A stretch of 64,000 nucleotides of DNA from Schlegelella_A sp038241255 (GTDB lineage Bacteria; Pseudomonadota; Gammaproteobacteria; Burkholderiales; Burkholderiaceae_C), in assembly GCA_038241255.1 (NCBI GenBank), contig JBBRFW010000005.1, positions 1 to 64,000 on the forward strand. Direction: 5' to 3'. The notes under the pieces were generated by a model. That model saw nothing but the letters and a program-made list of their open reading frames with translations, did no database searches and had not been told where the DNA came from. The first letter of the stretch is position 1, and every line of letters begins with the position of its first letter. A program made the translations under genes and the position numbers. This document shows, piece by piece, positions 15,318 to 23,591 of the stretch.

Positions 15318-18300
15318 TCACACGGCCTCGATCGCCCGCTCCGGCAAGACGAAGGCGAAGGTCGAGCCGTGTCCCGGCACGCTCTCGACGCGCATCGTGC
15401 CTCCGTGCAGCTCGACGAAGCGCCTCGCGAGCGCCAGGCCTAGGCCGGTGCCTTCGGACTTGCGCAGGTAGTCTCCACCGGCCTGGCGGAACTCCTCGAA
15501 GACGAGCGCCTGCTGGTCGGCCGCGATGCCGACCCCCGTGTCGACGACGGCGATCTCGACCGCGTGCTCCAGCCGCCGCGCCCGCAGCGTGACGCTGCCG
15601 CCCGCAGGCGTGAACTTGACCGCGTTCGAGAGCAGGTTGATCACCACCTGCTTGAGCTTCCTCACGTCGGCGACCCAGTCGCCGAGGCCCGCTTCGACGT
15701 CGAGCGCGAGCACCAAGCCCTGGCGGCTGGCGCGTTCGCGCACGAGCGTCGTGCAGTTGTCGAGCAGCATCGGCAGGTTCGTGCTGGCGAGATCGAGCTC
15801 CATCCGGCCGGCCTCGATCTTCGACAGGTCGAGGATGTCGTTGATGAGCGAGAGCAGGTGGTGGCCCGAGGAATGGATGTCGAGTAGGTACTCGAGTTGC
15901 TTGTCGTTGACATCGCCGAACATCTTCTCCGAGAGGACCTCGGAGAAGCCGATGATCGCGTTGAGCGGCGTGCGCAGCTCATGCGACATGTTGGCGAGGA
16001 ACTCCGACTTGTGCTTGTTGGCGAGCTCGAGCTCGCGGCTCTTCGACTCGATCTCGTTGAACAGGCGCGCGTTCTCGATCGCAATCACGGCCTGGTCGGC
16101 GAAGGTCTTCAGCAGGGCCAGCTCCTTGTCGGAGAACGGCGCCGGCGGGTCGCGAGTGGCCTGGATGGTACCGACGCCTCGACCTTTCCACAGCATCGGA
16201 GCGATGGCGATCGAGAAGTTGCCGATCGCCGCTGCCATTCGCCGCAATGCCGGAGGCGCGTCAGGAGCGGCGAGAACGTCCGGATAGTGCAGGACCCGTC
16301 GCTGCGACAGCACCACGGCGGTCGCCGTGCCTTCGACCGGACGTGGAGACGCCGCCCCGTCCGCGGCGCGCGTCGCGTCGCCGCCCTTGCGCCGGAAGGC
16401 GCCACTTTTTAGCATTCCGGCCTCGTCGACGAGGTAGATGCCGAGCCCGCTCGCCGCGAACAGCCGCTCGCAACTGTCGAGGATCTTGTCGAAGACCGGC
16501 TGGGTGTCGGCGACCGAGCTGCTGATCACCTGCAGCACCTCGGCGGTCGCGGTCTGCTGCTCGAGCGCCTCGGTCGTCTCGCTGAGCAGGCGAACGTTCT
16601 CGATCGCGATGACGGCTTGGTCGGCGAAGGTCTTGAGCAGGTCGGACTGGCGGCGCGGCGTCTCGCCGGCTTCCTGCCAGGCAACGACGATCGCGCCGAT
16701 CGGCTGGCCGTCCTTGAGCAGGGGAGCGCCGATCATCCGGCGCCAGTGGCCAACGCCCGCGGCCTGCCGGTCGTATCCGGGGTCGTTGAACGCGTCGGCT
16801 TCGATCTGAACTTCCCCCGACAGGATGACGCGACCGCTCATCATCAGCGGGTCGGGCGCACCCGGGTAGAAGCGGCGCGCATCGGCGACCGCTTCGGCGG
16901 GCCAGTTGCGCGTGGCGGCAAGGTGCACCAGCCGGCCGTCGTACCTGAAGACGGCAGACACCGGGCTGCCGAACAGCCGCGTCGCGCTGTCGAGAATGGC
17001 CTCGAAGACCGGTGCGACGTCGGTGGGCGACTGGCTGATGACGCGCAGCACGTCGCTGATCGCGGTCTGGTAGTCGAGCGCCTCGCTCAGCTCGGCGGTT
17101 CGCAGCTCGACCTTGCGCAGCGCCTCGCGCGTCTCGTTGAAGAGGCGTGCGTTCTGGATCGCGATCACGGCCTGGTCGGCAAAGGTGCGCAACAGGCCGA
17201 TCTCTTTCTCGGTGAAGCCCGTCGGCGGCTGGCGCGTCACGTACAGCGCACCGAGGGCTCGCCCCTGCCAGAGCATGGGCGCGAACACCTGCGAGTAGCT
17301 GCCGATGTCGATGTGCTCGGCGGCGCCGCGAATGCCGCTCGGCACGTCGGCGTCGGCAAGCACGTCGCGATAGTGGAGGACGCTGCGGGCGAGAATCGCG
17401 TCGCGGAAGCCTTCGCCGACCGCCGACGGAAACAGTGACGCGACGCGGTCGCCGGCCTGGCCGCGGTGCGCACGCAAGTGCAGTCGCTCGTCGTCGCCGA
17501 TCAGCAGGATGCCCTGCTCGGAGCTCGCGAAGAGGTGGCCGCAGCTCTCCAGGATCTTCTCGAACACTGGCACGCTGTCGGCGATCGAGCCGCTGATCAC
17601 GCGCAGCACCTCGGCGGTCGCGGTCTGCTGCTGCAGCGCTTCCTTGGTCTCGTTGAACAGCCGCACGTTCTCGATCGCGATCAGCGCCTGGTGAGCGAAG
17701 GTCTCGATGAGGCGGACCTCGGCAGTCGAGAAGCTCATGACCTCGCGGCGCAATACCGCGATAACGCCGACGACCTCGCCGTCGCGAATCATCGGCACCG
17801 CGAGGACCGTGTGAAAGCCGTGCCGTGCCTGGGTTTCGCGCGCGTCGGGATAGCTCGCCACGATGAGCGGGGCGACGTCCTCGACGTGAACCGTCCGCGC
17901 CTGGACGACGGCGCTGCCCACGACCGAGGTGCTCTTCACCGGCAGCAGCTCGCCCCGGCCCGTGTGGCGGCCGTCGTCGAGCGTGTACGCGGTCATGGCC
18001 TTCAGGTTCGGGCCGTCGACGATCCAGACGCGGCTGCCTTCCGCGTGGCAGAGAATTCGGGAGCGCTCGGCGACCGCCTCGAAAATCGGCTGCACGTCGT
18101 CCGGCGAGCCGCTGATGACCTGCAGGATCTCCGCCGTCGCCGTCTGGTACTCGAGCGCCTCGGTCAGCTCGGCCGTCCGCTGCTCGACCTTGCGCTCCAG
18201 CCCCGCGTACGACTCGCGCAGTTGTGCGCTCATGCGATTGAACTGCTCGGCGAGCCCCTCGAGCTCGTCGCCGGTGCGGACCTCGATGTGGCGGTCGAGA

Positions 18301-19271
18301 TCACCGGCGCCGATCTGCGCCGCGCCCTCCTGCAGAGCCCGCAGCGGCCGCACCAGCGCACGAGCGAGGACGAAGCTCGCCGCGATCGAGAGCAGCAGTG
18401 CCGCGACAAGCACCAGCGCCGTTCGCTTCAGCGTCGCGAACAGCGGGGCGAAGGCCTCGGCGCGAGGCGACTCAACGAACACCGTCCAGTGCAGCGTCGG
18501 GATCGCGGCGTGCGCGGCGAAGACCTCGTGGCCCTGCAGGTCGCGGCCAAGCGGCGACGGCTCGGCGGCCGGCAGGTCGCGCGCCCCGACCTGCGGCAGG
18601 TCCTTGAGATCGGACTTTTTCAGGACGAGGCTGATGTCGGGGTGGGCGATCAGCACGCCGTTGGCATCGACGACATAGGCGATGCCGGCGCTGCCGATCT
18701 TGATGCGCGAGACCACGTCCCAGACGAACTTCAGGTTCACCTCGGCGGCGGTGACGCCGCCACCGCTGCCGGCCGGCCGGGCGATCGTCATGTACGGCTC
18801 GGTGCCTTTGCGGAAATACACCGGGCCGTAGTAGACGGTTCCGCCGGGTGCCGCCGGGATCCGGAACTTGGGCTCCTGTGACAGATCGGTGCCGCTGCCG
18901 ATCGCGTCCATCGCCAGGCGCGAGATGCGCAGTTGCTCGCGGCCGCTGGGATCGATCCAGACGACCTCCGTGATCGCCGGCACCTGGCGCTGCAGCTTCA
19001 GGTACTCGAAGCGCCGTTGCTCGAGCGCGTTGCCCTCGCCGTCGGCACGGGGCAGGGCCGTCCAGCTAAGCTGATGCTCGATGTCGAGGATGTACTGCTC
19101 GATGCGGGTGGCCGCGTTCTGCGCCTTCTCGATCTGCAGAGCGACAAGGTGGGCCTCGGTCTCGCGCCATGAGAAGTAGATCCCGATCGCGCCGCTCGCG
19201 ACGAGCATGCCGCCGACCAGCGTGATGATCAGCAGCGCGTATTTCGGAAAGAGCCTCCAGCGGCGCGTCAT
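15318..19271 (-). CDS. Cache-HAMP-4xGAF sensor histidine kinase
   Basis: A 1317-residue membrane sensor kinase. Order: TM1 (about 12-32), periplasmic Cache-type sensor (about 40-280), TM2 (about 285-310), HAMP (about 312-365), a coiled coil, four GAF domains beginning near residues 378, 552, 737 and 909, HisKA with FLANMSHELRTPLNA (phospho-acceptor His near 1095), and a HATPase domain with LLSNAVKFTP and GTGLGLALA. Each GAF is preceded by a similar linker of the form Q-T-A-T-A-E-V-L-x-V-I-S. GAF2 and GAF4 are most alike. It lacks its own receiver; the CheY-like gene 31 bp downstream fills that role. Binding-protein copy 3 ends 58 bp upstream, suggesting a liganded binding protein may talk to the Cache domain (inference). 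Confidence 0.93.
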   Translation of the reverse strand: MTRRWRLFPKYALLIITLVGGMLVASGAIGIYFSWRETEAHLVALQIEKAQNAATRIEQYILDIEHQLSWTALPRADGEGNALEQRRFEYLKLQRQVPAITEVVWIDPSGREQLRISRLAMDAIGSGTDLSQEPKFRIPAAPGGTVYYGPVYFRKGTEPYMTIARPAGSGGGVTAAEVNLKFVWDVVSRIKIGSAGIAYVVDANGVLIAHPDISLVLKKSDLKDLPQVGARDLPAAEPSPLGRDLQGHEVFAAHAAIPTLHWTVFVESPRAEAFAPLFATLKRTALVLVAALLLSIAASFVLARALVRPLRALQEGAAQIGAGDLDRHIEVRTGDELEGLAEQFNRMSAQLRESYAGLERKVEQRTAELTEALEYQTATAEILQVISGSPDDVQPIFEAVAERSRILCHAEGSRVWIVDGPNLKAMTAYTLDDGRHTGRGELLPVKSTSVVGSAVVQARTVHVEDVAPLIVASYPDARETQARHGFHTVLAVPMIRDGEVVGVIAVLRREVMSFSTAEVRLIETFAHQALIAIENVRLFNETKEALQQQTATAEVLRVISGSIADSVPVFEKILESCGHLFASSEQGILLIGDDERLHLRAHRGQAGDRVASLFPSAVGEGFRDAILARSVLHYRDVLADADVPSGIRGAAEHIDIGSYSQVFAPMLWQGRALGALYVTRQPPTGFTEKEIGLLRTFADQAVIAIQNARLFNETREALRKVELRTAELSEALDYQTAISDVLRVISQSPTDVAPVFEAILDSATRLFGSPVSAVFRYDGRLVHLAATRNWPAEAVADARRFYPGAPDPLMMSGRVILSGEVQIEADAFNDPGYDRQAAGVGHWRRMIGAPLLKDGQPIGAIVVAWQEAGETPRRQSDLLKTFADQAVIAIENVRLLSETTEALEQQTATAEVLQVISSSVADTQPVFDKILDSCERLFAASGLGIYLVDEAGMLKSGAFRRKGGDATRAADGAASPRPVEGTATAVVLSQRRVLHYPDVLAAPDAPPALRRMAAAIGNFSIAIAPMLWKGRGVGTIQATRDPPAPFSDKELALLKTFADQAVIAIENARLFNEIESKSRELELANKHKSEFLANMSHELRTPLNAIIGFSEVLSEKMFGDVNDKQLEYLLDIHSSGHHLLSLINDILDLSKIEAGRMELDLASTNLPMLLDNCTTLVRERASRQGLVLALDVEAGLGDWVADVRKLKQVVINLLSNAVKFTPAGGSVTLRARRLEHAVEIAVVDTGVGIAADQQALVFEEFRQAGGDYLRKSEGTGLGLALARRFVELHGGTMRVESVPGHGSTFAFVLPERAIEAV

Positions 19272-19329
19272 GCGCTCGGCCCGACGCGTAGCGACACGAC
19301 CGCGCGCACCGGCGGTTCACACGCCCGAT

Positions 19330-20379
19330 TCACCGCAGCACCTCGTCGGCCTGAACGAGCAGCGACGGCGGCAACGTCACGCCGAGCGACTTCGCCGCGG
19401 CGATATTGACGACCAGCTCGAAGCGGGTCGGCTGGTCGACAGGCAGCTGCGCCGGCGTCGCGCCGCGTAGGATGCGGTCGACGTATTCAGCACCGCGGCG
19501 AGTCGAGTGGCGCGCGTCGAAGCCATACGACGCGATGGCCCCCATCTCCGCGGCGCTGCGGTCGGGCCCGATCACGGGCAATCCGCTCGGGCGTGCAAGC
19601 TCGATGAGCTTTCTCGCGTTCTGCATGAAGAGCGAGTCGGGGCCGAAAACCAACACCTCGGCGCGCTGGCGCCGCATCGCGGAGAACGCTTCGCCGAACT
19701 CCTCCGACCGGCTGAGCGGGATCATCTGCAGCTGCAGGCCCAGGCGCTGCGCCGCGGCCCGGTTCTGGGCGGCATAGTCCTCGTAAATGAGATTGCTCGA
19801 GTTGCCGACGACGGCGATTCGCACCATGGCGGGAAGGACCTCATGGGCGATCTGCAACCACTTGCCCCAATCGATTGCCGGCAAGGCGATTCCTGTGACG
19901 TTCGCCTCCGGGCGGGCGAGGCTCGCGACCAGCCCGAACTTGAGCGGGTCGGCCGCGTTGATGAAGACGATGGGAATGGTCGCCGTGGCCGCCTTCGCTG
20001 CCAGCGTCGCGGCGGCGCCGCCGGTGCAGACGATCACATTGACGTTGAGCGCAACCAATTCGGCCGCGAGCTGGGGCAGGCGATCGCTCTGTCCCTCGGA
20101 CGATCGGTACTGGAAGGTCGCGGTGGTTCCGTCGATCCACCCAGCATCGCGCAACGCCGCGACCAGGACGGGGTTCAGCGGCGAGGCCGCCGCCGCGACG
20201 AGGACGCCGATGCGGACCCGCTTCGTCGCCACCTGCGCCGCTGCAGAACCGACGAACGGCGCCGCGAGCGCACCGGTGACGACGGCGAAGAAGGCGCGTC
20301 GCTCAGGCCCTTCGATCAGGTAATCGCACGCAACGGGCGAAAGGGGCATCGAGCTCACGCGGATGCGACGGTTTGCCAT
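19330..20379 (-). CDS. ABC_sub_bind (TrpX-like) periplasmic binding protein, copy 3
   Basis: A 349-residue member of PF04392 with an N-terminal extension (about 25 residues) before an ERRAFFAVVTGALAAP leader that looks Tat-like. Conserved family pieces include VRIGVLVAAAASPLNP, TATFQYRSSEGQSDRLPQL, IPIVFINAADPLKFGLV and PEANVTGIALP, and the end LGVTLPPSLLVQADEVL. The ATG at 20379 is chosen over a GTG five codons upstream because AAGGTG lies about 5-6 bp before it. It is the first gene of the six-gene signalling block and lies immediately downstream of a broken pgi copy. Confidence 0.86.
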   Translation of the reverse strand: MANRRIRVSSMPLSPVACDYLIEGPERRAFFAVVTGALAAPFVGSAAAQVATKRVRIGVLVAAAASPLNPVLVAALRDAGWIDGTTATFQYRSSEGQSDRLPQLAAELVALNVNVIVCTGGAAATLAAKAATATIPIVFINAADPLKFGLVASLARPEANVTGIALPAIDWGKWLQIAHEVLPAMVRIAVVGNSSNLIYEDYAAQNRAAAQRLGLQLQMIPLSRSEEFGEAFSAMRRQRAEVLVFGPDSLFMQNARKLIELARPSGLPVIGPDRSAAEMGAIASYGFDARHSTRRGAEYVDRILRGATPAQLPVDQPTRFELVVNIAAAKSLGVTLPPSLLVQADEVLR

Positions 20380-20412
20380 CTTGACACCTTGCACGTCCGT
20401 ACGCCGCAGCGT

Positions 20413-20922
20413 TCAGCCGGTCGCATTGATCAAGCGGCGCAGGAGCCCGGCCGTCGATGCGTCCACGGTGTCGCCGGGGGACGGTGCGTCGGCGCGCGCG
20501 CTAACCGACTCCGCGAACGCCAGCATCTCGTTGAGCACGCCATGCACCTCGGTGCCGAACCGCGCGCTGCAGCGCGGCGCTCGCACGGCGGTGTGCAGGA
20601 GGGCGCACGCTCGGTGACGTTGATCGGCGCGCCGGCGAGCATCGCGTCGCGCTGCGCCTCGACGCCGAACTCGCGCGCCAAGTCGGCGAGGATGCGCAGC
20701 GTCGCGGCGTCGAGCAGGTTCTTGGAGAGGTCCGCGAGGACCTCGGGGAGGCGCCTCGAGCGACATCGAGGCGAAACGCTGCGGACCGCGCGCGAACGCC
20801 TCGCGCCCGTCGAAGGCGCGGCCGTGCGCCTCGAAATGGCCAGCGAGCGCCGCCCAAGCGGCCGTCCGGTCGCAGCGCGTCCAGGCGGGCAGAGATTCGC
20901 CGGCGGAGCCAGTCGTGGCCAT
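20413..20922 (-). pseudogene. pgi: Glucose-6-phosphate isomerase remnant (N-terminal third, frameshifted)
   Basis: Conserved N-terminal Pgi segments occur in order but in alternating frames. From 20922 the frame reads WAALAGHFEAHGRAF and GPQRFASMSLEA; near 20745 it shifts to LADLSKNLLDAATLRILADL, then AQRDAMLAGAPINVTE; near 20615 it shifts back to ALLHTAVRAP and VLNEMLAFAESV. The sequence then stops about where VVNIGIGGSDLGP should follow, so the active-site domains are missing. Expected full length is about 540 residues; only about 165 remain. The ATG at 20922 probably marks the old start. The strand-wise next gene is binding-protein copy 3. Confidence 0.82.
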
Positions 20923-20946
20923 GCGGATGAAGCCGGGCGCGCCGCG

Positions 20947-21738
20947 CTACAACCGATCGACGTAGCCGAAGGTACCGCTCGTCCGAACTTCCTCGGCCGC
21001 GGCGCGAACGCCCGTCATCGCCGCGCGCCAGAGCGAGGTCGCCAAGCTGACGCGGCGCACCCCGGCCGCTTCGAGCGTGGCAACGTCCCACGACTTGCCC
21101 TTCATGCCGACCATGAAGTTCACCGGCTTCGTCAGCGCGCCGCAGACGGCGCGGACGGCGTCGAGATCGGGCAGCGCCGGCGCGAACAGCACGTCGGCGC
21201 CAGCCGCCTCGTAGGCCTTCAGGCGGGCGATCACATCGTCGAGGTCCGGGCGGCCACGCAAGAAGTTCTCGGCGCGTGCGGTCACCGCGAAGTGGGCGAA
21301 CGACAGCGACCTCGCCGCGTGCACGGCCGCGGCGATGCGCGCCGTAGCGAACTCGATCGGATAGAGCGGGGACACCTTATCGCCGGTGTGATCCTCGATC
21401 GAGGCGCCGGCGATGCCGGTCGAGCCGGCGCGGCGGATTGTCTCGGCAACGTCGTCGGGCGAGTCGCCGAAGCCGTTCTCGAGGTCAGCCGACACCGGCA
21501 GGTCGGTCGCGGCCGCGATAGCGCCGGCGTGCGCAAGCGCTTCGTCGCGCGAGAGCTGCCCGTCCTTGCGACCGAGCACGCCTGCCGCGGCGCCGCTCGA
21601 CGTCGCGAGCGCCGCGAAGCCGAGCTGGCCGAGCAGCGCCGCCGAGCCGGCGTCGAAGACGTTGGCGATGACGAAGGCGCGCGGCCCCGCATGGAGGGAA
21701 CGGAGGCGCGCGGCCTTCTCGGCGGGGGAGGAAGGCAT
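20947..21738 (-). CDS. Isocitrate lyase/phosphoenolpyruvate mutase family protein
   Basis: A 263-residue TIM-barrel enzyme of the PEP mutase/isocitrate lyase superfamily. Visible landmarks: FVIANVFDAGSAALLGQLGF (early barrel), ATSSGAAAGVLGRKDG, DLPVSADLENGFGD with the metal-binding acidic residues, and GIAGASIEDHTGD. The 2-methylisocitrate lyase KKCGH motif is absent, so it belongs to the oxaloacetate/PEP-hydrolase-like branch and is more likely a C-C or C-P hydrolase of unknown substrate. The ATG at 21738 is preferred because the family normally begins close to the SSPAEKAARLRSLH helix. It is flanked by two pseudogenes. Confidence 0.85.
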   Translation of the reverse strand: MPSSPAEKAARLRSLHAGPRAFVIANVFDAGSAALLGQLGFAALATSSGAAAGVLGRKDGQLSRDEALAHAGAIAAATDLPVSADLENGFGDSPDDVAETIRRAGSTGIAGASIEDHTGDKVSPLYPIEFATARIAAAVHAARSLSFAHFAVTARAENFLRGRPDLDDVIARLKAYEAAGADVLFAPALPDLDAVRAVCGALTKPVNFMVGMKGKSWDVATLEAAGVRRVSLATSLWRAAMTGVRAAAEEVRTSGTFGYVDRL

Positions 21739-21903
21739 GACAACGATCGTAGCCGCTCGGCGCCTCCCGCGACGCACGCCGGCGCCTCGAGGCCGGGCAC
21801 ATTTTCTGCGGCGCCTCCGCAGCTCATGCTCCGCTTCCGCGCTTCATCCGGTGACGCGGCGCGCCGACCTTGACCGTGCAAGGCAGCGCGCTAGCCTCGC
21901 GCG

Positions 21904-22449
21904 ATGACAACCGCAGTGCTTTCCTCGCCGACCCCGCGCCCGCTGGGACCGCTGCCGTCTCGTTCATCGGCCGGCGCGCCGAGGTCGTGTTCGTGACCGC
22001 GTTCGATCAGTACGCCGTAGAGGCGAGAGTGCCGGCACGACTTCGCGTCGCCGACGAGGGGCAGCGAGCGGAGTTCGCGGCCTTGCTGGATCGCGGAGCG
22101 CACGAGTTGCGGCAGCGCGGCGGGGTGCGCCAGCACCTGCAGAGGATCAAGCCTCCGTCGGCAACGCAGTGCGCATGATCCGCATCGAGCAGGTCCTATA
22201 CCTACGCTCGGACGCCAAGTACATCGTGGTCGCCTGGGAAGGCGGCGAGGCGCTGATCCGCACCACGCTTCGAGAGCTCGCCGACGCGCTCGACCCCGCC
22301 TGCCTTCGTGCAGGTGCACCGCTCGGCCATCGTCAACCTGATGCACGTGGACCGCTTCTCCCACGGCCCGGGCGACGCGGTTGGGGTGCATCTGAAGCGG
22401 CGCAGCGAACGCCTTGCGGTGAGCCGCAGATCTGTTCCGCCAAATGTGA
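21904..22449 (+). pseudogene. LytTR-type response regulator remnant
   Basis: A receiver/LytTR regulator broken by a deletion and frameshifts. After the ATG at 21904 only a trace of the receiver start survives (AFLADPAPA), fused by deletion to the end of a receiver (AEVVFVTAFDQYAVEA). In another frame the LytTR DNA-binding domain reads IRIEQVLYLRSDAKYIVVAW and ALIRTTLRELADALDPA; a shift near 22300 restores VQVHRSAIVNLMHVDRF and RRSERLAVSR; a last shift gives LFRQM and a stop at 22447-22449, the usual family end. The phospho-acceptor region is lost. No cognate LytS/AlgZ-type kinase is visible. Confidence 0.8.
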
Positions 22450-22486
22450 GCGCGCGACGCGCGTCCGCGCTCTTTCCGGCCGTGCG

Positions 22487-23584
22487 TCAGGCGGGGGGAT
22501 CGCCGAGAACCGAGTGCCCGTGTAGTCCGAGATCGAGGCTGGCGGCGTCGCCAGGCCGCAACGGGCCGACTTCCGACGCCGAGGCGACGAAGATGGCGCC
22601 GAGCTCAGTATCGAAGGTTGTCTCGCGCACGCTGCCCAGGTAAGTGGTCTTGGCCACCGTTGCCGCGAGCGGACCAATGCCGGCGGGGCGCACCTGCCAC
22701 GCCTCGGGACGGATCGCCACGCGCACCGCGCCGGGCTGCCTTGGGGCTGCAGCGCGAAGCGCGAGCGGGCCGAGGCGGACCCTTCCGTCGGCGCTCGCGG
22801 TCGCGTCGAATAGCTCGGCCTCACCCATGAAGGCGGCCACGAACTCGCTGAGCGGCCGCTCGTACAGCTCGCGCGGCGTGCCGGCCTGGGCGATGCGGCC
22901 GCCGTTCATGACAACGACCTGATCGCTGACCGCCATCGCCTCCTCCTGGTCGTGCGTGACGTAAGCGACGGTGAGGCCGAGGCGCTGCTGCAGGCCGCGA
23001 ATCTCCTCGCGCATCGACCGGCGCAGGCGGGCGTCGAGGTTGGAAAGCGGCTCGTCGAAGAGCAGCACCGCCGGCTCGATAACGATCGCGCGGGCCAGCG
23101 CGACGCGTTGCTGCTGGCCGCCCGAGAGCTCGCTCGGCAGCCGCTTGTCGAGGTCGGCGAGGCCGACCGTCGCCATCGCGGCGAGGGCCCGTTCGCGCGC
23201 CTGCGCGCGCGGCACGCGGGCGACGTCGAGGCCGTAGGCGACGTTGGCGAGCACGCTCATGTGCGGAAAGAGCGCGTAGCTCTGGAACACCATGCTGACG
23301 TCTCGCTCGGACGCCGGCAGGTCGGTGACGTCGCGGCCGGCGATGAAGACGCGACCGCTGGTCGGCGCCTCGAGCCCCGCGATCATGCGTAGCGTCGTCG
23401 TCTTGCCGCAGCCGCTTGGGCCGAGCAGCGTCGTCAGCGTGCCGCGCGGCACACGCACGCTGACCGCGTCGACGACGAGCGGCGCGGCCGGGTCGCTGCC
23501 GTAGCGCTTGGAGAGCGCGCGCAGCTCGATGCCGCCGCCGCCGTCGTCGTCGCGCGTCGCGGCCATGGCGGCCGGGGACGTCAT
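22487..23584 (-). CDS. Fbp/Pot-type ABC transporter ATP-binding protein
   Basis: A 365-residue ATPase with Walker A GPSGCGKTT at 55-63, Q-loop MVFQSYALFPHM, signature LSGGQQQR near 152, Walker B LLFDEPLSNLDARLR and the switch histidine in YVTHDQEEA. A C-terminal TOBE-type domain (about 270-360) is typical of iron(III), spermidine or phosphonate importers. It starts 7 bp after the permease stop, as the last gene of the importer operon. It powers uptake at the inner membrane; the substrate follows the binding protein and is not certain. Confidence 0.93.
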   Translation of the reverse strand: MTSPAAMAATRDDDGGGGIELRALSKRYGSDPAAPLVVDAVSVRVPRGTLTTLLGPSGCGKTTTLRMIAGLEAPTSGRVFIAGRDVTDLPASERDVSMVFQSYALFPHMSVLANVAYGLDVARVPRAQARERALAAMATVGLADLDKRLPSELSGGQQQRVALARAIVIEPAVLLFDEPLSNLDARLRRSMREEIRGLQQRLGLTVAYVTHDQEEAMAVSDQVVVMNGGRIAQAGTPRELYERPLSEFVAAFMGEAELFDATASADGRVRLGPLALRAAAPRQPGAVRVAIRPEAWQVRPAGIGPLAATVAKTTYLGSVRETTFDTELGAIFVASASEVGPLRPGDAASLDLGLHGHSVLGDPPA

Positions 23585-23591
23585 GGCGTCG

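Noticed and set aside
20413..20922. Treating the 169-codon frame as an intact small gene
   Set aside because: The middle of this frame is nonsense, while the conserved Pgi motifs lie in the neighbouring frame; it is a frameshifted remnant.
19507..21873. Plus-strand open frame spanning SBP3, the pgi remnant and the PEP-mutase-family gene
   Set aside because: It crosses several unrelated genes on the other strand and has shadow composition.
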